7,682 nt of DNA from a bacterium (GTDB lineage: Bacteria > BMS3Abin14). The stretch is from assembly GCA_020350725.1 (NCBI GenBank), contig CP070719.1:1362007-1369688 (forward strand), read 5' to 3'. Positions 1-5,326 of this stretch are shown in pieces (the stretch's first letter is position 1; every line of letters starts with the position of its first letter). The notes under the pieces are model-generated. The model had not been told where the DNA came from and searched no databases. It saw only the letters and a list, made by a program, of their open reading frames with translations. The position numbers were made by a program, and so were the translations under genes.

Positions 1-239
1 AAGTTCATGACACCCACCTCCTTGTCCTTGAACGCGAATGGGTTGAAAAACCCTATCCTGACCTGACCGAAAATATTGCCGATTCTGGATTGGAGGTCCT
101 GGCTGCAACCACAGTGCCAGAGGGATGGCAGACTCCATGGACCCGTAAGTTATTGACTTATAATGGACATCTCGAAAGGAGGAACAGCAGGGCGCCCACC
201 GGCCCGGGCGGAAACCGGTACAATTTAGCCGATCAATGA
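1..239 (+). CDS. 3' end of an unidentified protein gene (partial, left edge)
   Basis: Reading from base 3 the frame is open for 78 codons and stops at TGA 237-239; no start is visible, so the gene would begin outside the window. I do not recognise the family. The peptide is mixed acidic/aromatic (segments LLVLEREWVEKPYPDL and EGWQTPWTRKLL) and looks like a globular protein. Over roughly the first 50 codons first-position GC is clearly above second- and third-position GC, which is the pattern of true coding sequence. Third-position GC is near half, well below the GC-rich third positions of the other genes here, hinting at a different origin. The last 20 or so residues are rich in Arg, Gly, Pro and Asn and may be a loose tail. 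It converges on the AsmA gene. Alternative: chance open frame, with a minus-strand gene starting at base 8 instead. Confidence 0.45.
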   Translation, partial: VHDTHLLVLEREWVEKPYPDLTENIADSGLEVLAATTVPEGWQTPWTRKLLTYNGHLERRNSRAPTGPGGNRYNLADQ

Positions 240-259
240 CAATAATTGTCAATCATCGG
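229..259. promoter_or_regulatory. 31-bp hyphenated dyad with a Fur-family-like 7-1-7 core
   Basis: The core is TGACAAT-A-ATTGTCA (237-251), a perfect 7-1-7 inverted repeat. It is extended symmetrically by CCGAT (229-233) and ATCGG (255-259), so 13 of 15 positions per arm pair around base 244. The 7-1-7 layout matches that of Fur/PerR/Zur-family operators (classical Fur core TGATAAT-N-ATTATCA), differing by one symmetric base per arm. On the minus strand the core contains a TTGACA hexamer (252-247). Against an operator role, the dyad sits at the 3' end of the left-edge frame, whose stop lies inside it, and no downstream gene is certain. It could instead be a 3'-end hairpin, although neither strand has a U-tract after it. 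Confidence 0.45.
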
Positions 260-262
260 GGT

Positions 263-301
263 AAAGAAAAGGGAGCCGCTCAGAGAATGAGGAAGCTCCC
301 T
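263..301 (-). terminator. Rho-independent terminator of the AsmA transcription unit
   Basis: Read on the minus strand, a 7-bp stem AGGGAGC/GCTCCCT (301-295 with 276-270) carries an inner 4-bp stem CTCA/TGAG, and is followed directly by the U-rich run TTTTCTTT (270-263). It begins 42 bases after the AsmA stop codon, so it is correctly placed to end that transcript. The plus-strand reading lacks a T-run, so it is not an obvious bidirectional terminator. Confidence 0.8.
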
Positions 302-342
302 CCTGCATGATCCGTGACGACCCTTTACCCCGGCGGGGCCTT

Positions 343-2532
343 TCAGAACAGCTTCTTCAGTGCGTCGCCCAGGTCCTTCTCCAGCTTCTCGCCCAGATCC
401 TTTCTGACCTCCTCCTTCTTCTCCTCGACCTTTCTTTTCACCCTCTGCTTGGCCGCTTCTTCCATGGCATCGCTGTCCAGGGAAAACTTCGGGGAGGTCA
501 GGGTTCCCTTCACCCTGAGGGGAATCTGGAGCCGTCCCTTGTCGTCCCTGGGTAAGAGATCCCTCCTGTCGGCGGGGATCTTGGCCTCGAAGGTTTTCCC
601 GGGGGCGAGGCGGGTGGACATGTTCAGACTCTGGTCGAGTCCGACTTCCCCGGACGCCGTGGCGGACCATCCGGCGGCGGACAACTGGAGGTCTTCGATG
701 AGGACCTTGCCCTTTCGAATGGTGAAGCGTCCGTCCATCCTGTCGAATTCGGTCTCCTTACCCTCCGAGTCAAGGCCCAGGAGGGAGGCGGCGGCACCGG
801 CCTCGGAGAGGATGTTGGCTGAGGTGAACCTGCCCTTGTCGGTCCGGAAGCTTCCCACGCCTATCACAGAATCCTTGAATTCCTCGATGCTGTTGCCGAC
901 TCCCGACACCAGCATGTCCGCCGTCAGCTTCCCGTACAGAACGCCCTTCAGATTGATCCATTCGGTCAGAAGATCGTTGAACTCGATTCCCTGGATCTTT
1001 ATGTCGCTCCCGTAGCCGGGGGGCGTCTCGGTCATGTTGATCCAGGACGAACCGATGATCCTTCCCCCGAATGCCGCCAGCTCCATGTTGTCCAGGGAAA
1101 GCTGTTTCTTCTTCGCCGAAGCCTGCGCTGAATAATCCCTGAAGTTGACCCACTCGAAGCGCCCCTCTTTGACGGACAGCTTCGCCGTCACGGTAAGGGG
1201 GAGATCGGGCGGGATGATCTCGGTGATCTGAACGGGCTCACCGGTACTCTCGTCGCTTTCGGAAGCCTCCTCGAGGAGCATTGGCCCTCGATCCATTTCC
1301 AGGCGGGACGATACGGCTTCGACCCTGGCCACGAGATCCTTGTTGGGTGTCCCTTTCACGCTGCCGGAGATGGCCAGATCCCCCGAGGCCTTGACCCTCG
1401 CCTCCAGATCAGGAAAATACTCGATCCACCGCTCGAGGGGAATGCTGTTGGTCTGGAAACTGAGATCGACGGTGGGGATGCCGATAAAGTTCTTCGCCTG
1501 TCCCTTCGCTTCGCAGGTGACCTCGTCTGCCCTGAGGAGCAGCCTGTCCAGGTGCACTGAGAGGTCGCCGGGGTAGACAGTCCCTTCCTGTTCCATGTCG
1601 GCGGACAGACGGTGAATGAAGGGATGGCCCTCCCGGGAGGCCAAGCGGAAATCAGCCAACCTGCCCCTCTGGCTTATCCTGAGCCCGGACTTCAGGGTGC
1701 CCTCGAGGGTCTCCTCCAGCTGCACCGTTCCGGAGATGACATAGGGAAGGTCCGAGATCAGGTCGTTGAAGTCGGAGAGATCAAGGCCCGGAACCTTCAT
1801 GGTGAGGTCGATGGGGATGGTTGACGGGTCGGGTGTCCTGCCGACGGGGCCGACGGTCCCGTCCAATGTCAGATCGGGCCCCTTCCCCGTGAGTCCCACC
1901 GAGGCCGACAGCGTGACCGGGCGATCCAGAGCCAGGTTCGACACCCCGAGGGTGACGGGCCGTAAAGTCAACCCCTTCTGGAGCTGAGGGTTGGTCCCGT
2001 CCCTGAAATGGACATCGCCGTCCTCCACCCGGATGGTGTCAACGAGAAGGGAGACCGGGATCTGGGAGGAAGCCTGATCCTCCTTCTCCTTTCCGGCCCC
2101 TTTCCCTTCCGCACCGGAACCGGCGGCGAAGCGTCCGGTGATGTCATCGAAGTTCCACCTCCCGGAGGCGTCTCTGGCGATCCGGATCTTCGGCCGGACC
2201 AGCACGATGTGCTGAACCTCGAAGCGTCCACGGAGAACGGGGAGAAACCGTACCCTGAGGTCCAGGGACTCGAAGCTGGCAAAGGGTTCCTCTCCTGAAC
2301 CCTCAGCCTCGTCGATGGAGAATCCCTTGAGCTGCACCCTGGGGCCGGTCCACAGGGCGAAGCCCACGTCATCGATCCTGACCTCTCTGCCCAGCGCTGC
2401 CGATGCCCTCTCCTCGCCCCAGGATTTGAGGGCGTCCACATTGAGGACCATGGGAAGGACCAGCGCCGCGACGATCAGGAGAACGAATAATGACCCCAGG
2501 ACAGCCAGGGTTACTTTGACCGGCTTATTCAT
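343..2532 (-). CDS. AsmA family protein (periplasm-facing, inner-membrane anchored)
   Basis: 729 residues. An N-terminal hydrophobic helix (about residues 7-30) after a short Lys-containing segment acts as a signal anchor. It is followed by the usual AsmA N-terminal pattern, with a Trp and a 'LGR.V.IDDV' stretch (about 38-56) leading into long runs of beta-strand-like repeats. An AsmA C-terminal-like region lies around residues 530-680 (DKGRFTSANILSEAGAAASLLG, then KGKVLIEDLQLSAAGW). The end is a highly charged Lys/Glu helix of about 40 residues. AsmA-like proteins are implicated in outer-membrane biogenesis and, for larger relatives such as TamB and YhdP, in lipid transfer between membranes; the exact role of this one is unknown. 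The ATG is preceded by CAGGGGG with a 6-base gap. It follows the FG-GAP-like gene by 110 bases and is probably cotranscribed with it. DUF748 proteins are a related alternative label. Confidence 0.85.
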   Translation of the reverse strand: MNKPVKVTLAVLGSLFVLLIVAALVLPMVLNVDALKSWGEERASAALGREVRIDDVGFALWTGPRVQLKGFSIDEAEGSGEEPFASFESLDLRVRFLPVLRGRFEVQHIVLVRPKIRIARDASGRWNFDDITGRFAAGSGAEGKGAGKEKEDQASSQIPVSLLVDTIRVEDGDVHFRDGTNPQLQKGLTLRPVTLGVSNLALDRPVTLSASVGLTGKGPDLTLDGTVGPVGRTPDPSTIPIDLTMKVPGLDLSDFNDLISDLPYVISGTVQLEETLEGTLKSGLRISQRGRLADFRLASREGHPFIHRLSADMEQEGTVYPGDLSVHLDRLLLRADEVTCEAKGQAKNFIGIPTVDLSFQTNSIPLERWIEYFPDLEARVKASGDLAISGSVKGTPNKDLVARVEAVSSRLEMDRGPMLLEEASESDESTGEPVQITEIIPPDLPLTVTAKLSVKEGRFEWVNFRDYSAQASAKKKQLSLDNMELAAFGGRIIGSSWINMTETPPGYGSDIKIQGIEFNDLLTEWINLKGVLYGKLTADMLVSGVGNSIEEFKDSVIGVGSFRTDKGRFTSANILSEAGAAASLLGLDSEGKETEFDRMDGRFTIRKGKVLIEDLQLSAAGWSATASGEVGLDQSLNMSTRLAPGKTFEAKIPADRRDLLPRDDKGRLQIPLRVKGTLTSPKFSLDSDAMEEAAKQRVKRKVEEKKEEVRKDLGEKLEKDLGDALKKLF

Positions 2533-2567
2533 GACATGCCCCCTGTTTCGGGAAGGGATCTTTTATC

Positions 2568-2613
2568 GAGGCTTCGGACCGGATCACGCTCCCTCCGGGA
2601 TGGACAAAGCCTC
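2568..2613 (-). other. Two-tier stem-loop in the gap before the AsmA gene
   Basis: GAGGCTT (2568-2574) pairs perfectly with AAGCCTC (2607-2613), and CCGGA (2579-2583) pairs with TCCGG (2594-2598) inside it. In the minus-strand transcript it lies between the FG-GAP-like stop and the AsmA start, 35 bases before the ATG, and is followed by an A-rich stretch rather than a U-run. It is therefore not a typical terminator. A role in mRNA processing, stability or differential expression of the two genes is possible but unproven. Confidence 0.4.
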
Positions 2614-2642
2614 TATAATGCATACTACCAGAGGATGGCCTG

Positions 2643-3371
2643 TTATTGTGGATTGGAAACCCCGCCACCCTTCCCGGGGCTGGAACCGGCCCGGGCCGGC
2701 GTCGGGGAACTGCCCCTTCCCGGGATCGCCCACTCCACCTCCAGGCATCTCTCGAACTCCGACCGGTCCCAGCAGTAGACCCTCCTGTAACCGGCACCTC
2801 CGGAAGGTCTCTCCCGCTCCCCCCCCATGTTCAGGAAGGTGACACTGGGCCGGCCCTGATCGCTGCCGAAGATCGGATAGCCCGGAGGAGAGGTAAAATC
2901 CTCCAGGAGCACGGACGGCCCGGCCTTGTCAACCGAGGCACCGGTGAAGGTCAGCAGCCTCGTGATGAGGATCTCGTCCGACGCCGGCCGCAGGTAGACC
3001 GCCAGGTCGGGAAAACCGTCACCGTTGGCGTCCAGCATGGCGAAGGAGTGGAGGGAAGCCCCCCCGTCATCGGCGGTATCCTGCCAGTGGTCCCACCACC
3101 GGACCCACCGGCCCGAAGAGGCGTGGAACAGGGTCAGGCGGAGCAGGCCGCCCGTCAGGTAGAGGAGGGCCAGTTCCTCCAGGGAGTCCCCGTCGACGTC
3201 CCCGGTGGCGTAGGAGATCACCTCCACGTCCTCCGGCAGGGATGCGTAGACGTCCGAATGGCCGTAGGCAGGCCCCCCTTCACCCGCCAGGGTGAGGATG
3301 ACGATGGTCAAGGCGGCCGTGCAGATCGTCCGGACACGGCCGCGGGGGGATCGGAAGAGGGGCCCGGGCAT
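2643..3371 (-). CDS. Exported protein with FG-GAP/VCBS-like calcium-binding repeats
   Basis: 242 residues from the ATG at 3371. The N-terminus is a plausible Sec signal peptide: an Arg-rich start, a hydrophobic core (ICTAALTIVILTLAG) and a likely cleavage after the AYG that precedes HSD. The mature part has two Asp-rich loops, DVDGDSLEEL (about residues 57-66) and DANGDGFPDL (about 99-108). These match the D-x-D/N-x-D-G-x-x-(D/E)-L calcium loop of FG-GAP/VCBS beta-propeller repeats. Two clear repeats is far fewer than a full propeller, so the fold is uncertain. The C-terminus is Gly/Pro/Ser-rich. The function is unknown; a periplasmic or surface location is inferred. A GTG at 3416 lengthens the frame, but its extra 15 residues would precede the signal peptide and it has no ribosome-binding site. 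The ATG also lacks one, and sits exactly where transcription should begin. Confidence 0.7.
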   Translation of the reverse strand: MPGPLFRSPRGRVRTICTAALTIVILTLAGEGGPAYGHSDVYASLPEDVEVISYATGDVDGDSLEELALLYLTGGLLRLTLFHASSGRWVRWWDHWQDTADDGGASLHSFAMLDANGDGFPDLAVYLRPASDEILITRLLTFTGASVDKAGPSVLLEDFTSPPGYPIFGSDQGRPSVTFLNMGGERERPSGGAGYRRVYCWDRSEFERCLEVEWAIPGRGSSPTPARAGSSPGKGGGVSNPQ

Positions 3372-3377
3372 GACATC

Positions 3378-3406
3378 AGTATAGTACCGGGAGCCTCGCC
3401 TTTCAA
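3378..3406 (-). promoter_or_regulatory. Sigma70-type promoter of the FG-GAP-like/AsmA unit, predicted leaderless
   Basis: On the minus strand, TTGAAA (3406-3401) and TATACT (3383-3378) are separated by exactly 17 bases, and each is one mismatch from consensus. Only six bases (GATGTC) separate the -10 box from the ATG at 3371, so the predicted start site is the A of the ATG itself. No Shine-Dalgarno sequence precedes that ATG. Confidence 0.7.
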
Positions 3407-3479
3407 TGGGGGGCACAGTGGAACGTGGAAAGGATAAGATAGAGATCGTGACATAAATCCCGGTTCCTCAATCGTTGAT

Positions 3480-3508
3480 ATGACATTCTGCAGGCCAGGC
3501 GTTATAAT
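3480..3508 (+). promoter_or_regulatory. Strong sigma70-type promoter upstream of uspA
   Basis: ATGACA (3480-3485, five of six consensus bases) and a perfect TATAAT (3503-3508) are spaced 17 bases apart. The predicted start site is near 3515, giving a leader of about 160 bases before uspA. It is divergent from the promoter of the FG-GAP-like gene, with about 75 bases between the two -35 boxes. Confidence 0.75.
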
Positions 3509-3535
3509 CACACAGTGTAAGATCCCGATACCGTC

Positions 3536-3591
3536 CGGACCGTAAATCCAAGAGGAGTGGGAACATGAACCGGAAAGGCGGTAACGGTCCG
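3536..3591 (+). promoter_or_regulatory. Long-range stem enclosing the small-ORF ribosome-binding site
   Basis: CGGACCGT (3536-3543) and ACGGTCCG (3584-3591) are perfect 8-base complements. They flank a 40-base segment that carries the Shine-Dalgarno sequence and ATG of the 28-codon ORF. The second arm lies within that ORF. If formed, the stem could be sensitive to translation of the ORF. No known riboswitch consensus was recognised. Confidence 0.35.
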
Positions 3592-3651
3592 CTTCTCCCG
3601 GAGGAAAGCCACCTGCAGTCAAACAGAAGCGGTTTTCGCGGTTCCACGTGA
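3565..3651 (+). CDS. 28-residue small ORF, possible leader peptide of uspA
   Basis: The ATG at 3565 follows AGAGGAG (3551-3557) with a 7-base gap, a good ribosome-binding site. The frame runs to TGA at 3649-3651. The product is hydrophilic (begins MNRKGGNG, ends GFRGST), has no membrane helix and matches no family I know. It lies wholly inside the uspA leader: about 50 bases after the predicted transcription start and ending 24 bases before the uspA start codon, 11 bases before the uspA Shine-Dalgarno. Position and signals suggest a translated leader or a small protein coexpressed with uspA. It has no run of a single amino-acid codon of the classic attenuation kind. Chance occurrence of a short open frame remains possible. 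Confidence 0.45.
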   Translation: MNRKGGNGPLLPEESHLQSNRSGFRGST

Positions 3652-3662
3652 AGGGTTTAAGG

Positions 3663-3670
3663 AAAGGAGG
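3663..3670 (+). promoter_or_regulatory. Shine-Dalgarno that fixes the TTG start of uspA
   Basis: AAAGGAGG ends 5 bases before TTG 3676-3678. No ATG or GTG near it gives a family-like N-terminus, so the strong site identifies the rare TTG start. Confidence 0.8.
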
Positions 3671-3675
3671 CCGAC

Positions 3676-4113
3676 TTGGAGGACAGGAGCATTCGATCCA
3701 TCCTGGTGCCGGTGGATTTTTCCAAATACGCCAACAAGGCGTATAACAGCGCCCTGAACCTGGCGAAATGCTACAGAGCGGAAGTCCACGTACTTTACGT
3801 TCTGGACACCGAATTCATCACCGGTGTGGCCCACATCGAGTCCCAGGGGGACATGGCCGCCCGGTGGCGCAGCAGGTCGGAGAAGAAACTCAAATCCCTG
3901 TACAACAAGCACGGCAAGGAGGGAGTTGCCGGCACCACGCTCCTGAGGGAGGGTAAACCCTACGCGGAGATCCTCCGGGCCGCCAAGGAGCTGAAGGTGG
4001 ACATGATCGTCATGGGAAGCCGCGGGCGCACCGGCCTGGAAAGGGCCCTCTTCGGCAACGTCGCGGAAAAGGTGGCCAGGCTATGCGACGTCCCGATCCT
4101 GCTGATCAAGTAG
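3676..4113 (+). CDS. Universal stress protein, UspA family
   Basis: 145 residues, the usual length of a single-domain Usp. The N-terminus has the family strand and Asp (ILVPVDFS, Asp14). Near the C-terminus is the nucleotide-binding signature, MGSRGRTG followed by LFGN: Gly114-x2-Gly117-x9-Gly127, with Asn128 where the motif usually has Ser or Thr. The sequence ends in the typical CDVPILLIK strand. Family members are small cytoplasmic, usually dimeric proteins that bind ATP or AMP and help survival under starvation, oxidative or other stress; the precise role here cannot be read from sequence. The start codon is TTG. It sits behind a strong promoter and a leader of about 160 bases, and epmA follows 34 bases later, so the two are probably cotranscribed. 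Confidence 0.93.
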   Translation: MEDRSIRSILVPVDFSKYANKAYNSALNLAKCYRAEVHVLYVLDTEFITGVAHIESQGDMAARWRSRSEKKLKSLYNKHGKEGVAGTTLLREGKPYAEILRAAKELKVDMIVMGSRGRTGLERALFGNVAEKVARLCDVPILLIK

Positions 4114-4147
4114 TCCTCATCGGCCTGCTTGCCCTTACCTCTTACCC

Positions 4148-5143
4148 TTGGACCGGAACTGGCTCAGAAAAGCACTGAAGGCGAGGGAGGCGATGGACGC
4201 CGCCGTCCGTTCCTTCTTTCAGGGCAGGGGCTTTACGGAGATATCCACACCTCTTGCCACACCCTTCCCCAATCTCGACCCCAACATACGCCCGTTGCCG
4301 GTGGACATCAGAGACCCCGCCGGCCGGCCGGCCCGCTTCTGGCTTCACACCTCACCCGAGCCGTCCATGAAGAGGCTCCTCGCTGAAGGCTCGGGGAACA
4401 TTTTCCAGATCTGCAGGGTATTTCGCGACGAGGAGATGTCAGCCCAGCACCGCAGCGAGTTCACCATGCTGGAGTGGTACATGGTCGATGCCGACTACCG
4501 GGAGGCCATCAGGGACACGATGGACCTCGTCCGAAGCGCCTGCCGGGCCGTCAGGGGCGAGGAGATCATCCGGTGGGCCGGCGCCTCCTTTGACCTCGCG
4601 CCCCCCTGGGAGGTCCTGACCCTCTCCGAGGCCTTCCGGCGTTACGCCGGCGTCGACTCCTTCGGTCGCGGTGACCTGGCCGACGCCCTGGAATCGCTGG
4701 GCTACCGATGCGCCCAGAGCGATCGCCATGAGGATCTTTTTTTCCGGCTCTATCTGGAGAAGGTGGAACCGGAGCTGGGCAGGGTCAGGCCGACCGTCGT
4801 CACGGACTACCCGGATTTCCTCGGCACGATGGCCAGGCCCAAGGCGGACACGCCTTCGCTCCTGGAGCGCTTCGAGGTCTTCATAGGCGGCGTGGAGCTG
4901 GCCAATGGATACTCCGAGCTGACCGATGGGGACATTCTTCGGACCAGGCTGGAAAAGGTCGCCAAGGACCTGGGAAGGGAGGGCGTCGAGGGCCTGGCTG
5001 TCGACGAGGACCTCCTCGATGCCGTCTCCCGGATGCCCGACTGCACCGGGGTTTCCCTGGGGATGGACAGGCTGGCCATGCTGATCCTGGGGGCGGAGGA
5101 CATCGGCCAGGTGGTATATCCCTTTACAGGTGGGGCAACCTGA
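4148..5143 (+). CDS. epmA: EF-P--(R)-beta-lysine ligase (EpmA/GenX/PoxA, LysRS paralogue)
   Basis: 331 residues, close to the usual 325. This is a stand-alone class II lysyl-tRNA-synthetase-like catalytic core without the anticodon-binding domain. Known members attach (R)-beta-lysine to a conserved Lys of elongation factor P, helping ribosomes pass proline-rich stretches. Visible motifs: motif 1 region GFTEISTP (28-35), substrate loop TSPE (68-71) with MKRLL, motif 2 RVFRDEE...H...EFTMLEWY (90-111), GVELANGYSELTD (248-260), and motif 3 GVSLGMDRL (301-309). In motif 3, Ser303 stands where E. coli has Ala298. The TTG start at 4148 has no clear Shine-Dalgarno. ATG 4193 (residue 16) does have GAGG six bases upstream, but it would remove the N-terminal 'WLRKALKARE' segment that aligns with the family, so the longer form is preferred. 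EF-P and EpmB genes are not in the window. Confidence 0.9.
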   Translation: MDRNWLRKALKAREAMDAAVRSFFQGRGFTEISTPLATPFPNLDPNIRPLPVDIRDPAGRPARFWLHTSPEPSMKRLLAEGSGNIFQICRVFRDEEMSAQHRSEFTMLEWYMVDADYREAIRDTMDLVRSACRAVRGEEIIRWAGASFDLAPPWEVLTLSEAFRRYAGVDSFGRGDLADALESLGYRCAQSDRHEDLFFRLYLEKVEPELGRVRPTVVTDYPDFLGTMARPKADTPSLLERFEVFIGGVELANGYSELTDGDILRTRLEKVAKDLGREGVEGLAVDEDLLDAVSRMPDCTGVSLGMDRLAMLILGAEDIGQVVYPFTGGAT

Positions 5144-5150
5144 GCTCAGA

Positions 5151-5182
5151 GTGGGCGAACGGGCGAGTGGGAGCGAGGGCGA
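5151..5182 (+). repeat. Degenerate GGGCGA micro-repeat tract
   Basis: GGGCGA occurs at 5153-5158, 5161-5166 and 5177-5182, with a variant (GGGAGCGA) between, in an almost pure purine/GC tract just after the epmA stop. The units have an approximate 8-base period (GTGGGCGA, ACGGGCGA). A related motif on the opposite strand lies at 7524-7548. Confidence 0.5.
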
Positions 5183-5184
5183 CA

Positions 5185-5199
5185 CCGAGATTCTCTCGG
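5185..5199 (+). terminator. Weak hairpin after epmA, possible terminator
   Basis: CCGAGA-TTC-TCTCGG is a perfect 6-bp stem with a 3-base loop, 41 bases after the epmA stop. The following sequence (GAATTGATTATG) has only scattered T residues, so it is a poor intrinsic terminator and may only stabilise the 3' end of the transcript. Confidence 0.3.
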
Positions 5200-5250
5200 G
5201 AATTGATTATGTGTCCCGTTAATTACAAACAGCTCTTTCATACAAATACC

Positions 5251-5280
5251 TTGGCAGAGAAAATATCATGAGATTATTCT
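5251..5280 (+). promoter_or_regulatory. Candidate promoter of the permease gene
   Basis: TTGGCA (5251-5256, one mismatch) and TATTCT (5275-5280, two mismatches) with an 18-base spacer lie in a locally AT-rich stretch. They predict a start near 5287 and a leader made mostly of the pyrimidine tract. The match is modest. Confidence 0.35.
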
Positions 5281-5299
5281 CCCCCCCTCGCCCTCTCTC

Positions 5300-5317
5300 C
5301 CTCCCTCCCTCGGGAGG
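5300..5317 (+). promoter_or_regulatory. Pyrimidine tract able to mask the permease Shine-Dalgarno
   Basis: The permease Shine-Dalgarno GGGAGG (5312-5317) is preceded by a C/T-only run (5290-5311) containing tandem CTCC units. CCTCCC at 5300-5305 can pair fully with GGGAGG across a 6-base loop. CCTCC at 5304-5308 can pair with GGAGG across a 4-base loop. The ribosome site could thus be hidden in more than one register. Confidence 0.45.
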
Positions 5318-5326
5318 ATACGCCTG

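Noticed and set aside
159-164. TATAAT on the plus strand followed by AAAGGAGG at 175-182
   Set aside because: No -35 box at proper spacing and no ATG, GTG or TTG start after the purine-rich site leading to a sizeable frame.
2614-2619. Perfect TATAAT on the plus strand between the minus-strand genes
   Set aside because: No -35 hexamer at 16-18 bases and no plus-strand gene downstream; the AsmA gene lies opposite.
2646-3437. Plus-strand frame of 263 codons opposite the FG-GAP-like gene
   Set aside because: Composition is Gly/Arg/Pro/Gln-rich without structure, whereas the minus strand gives a signal peptide, calcium loops and a well-placed promoter.
3515-3520. GTG at the predicted uspA transcription start as a leaderless gene
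   Set aside because: The next codon is TAA, so no product is possible.
4439-5185. Minus-strand frame of 248 codons opposite epmA
   Set aside because: epmA carries all class II synthetase motifs on the plus strand; the antisense product has no recognisable features.
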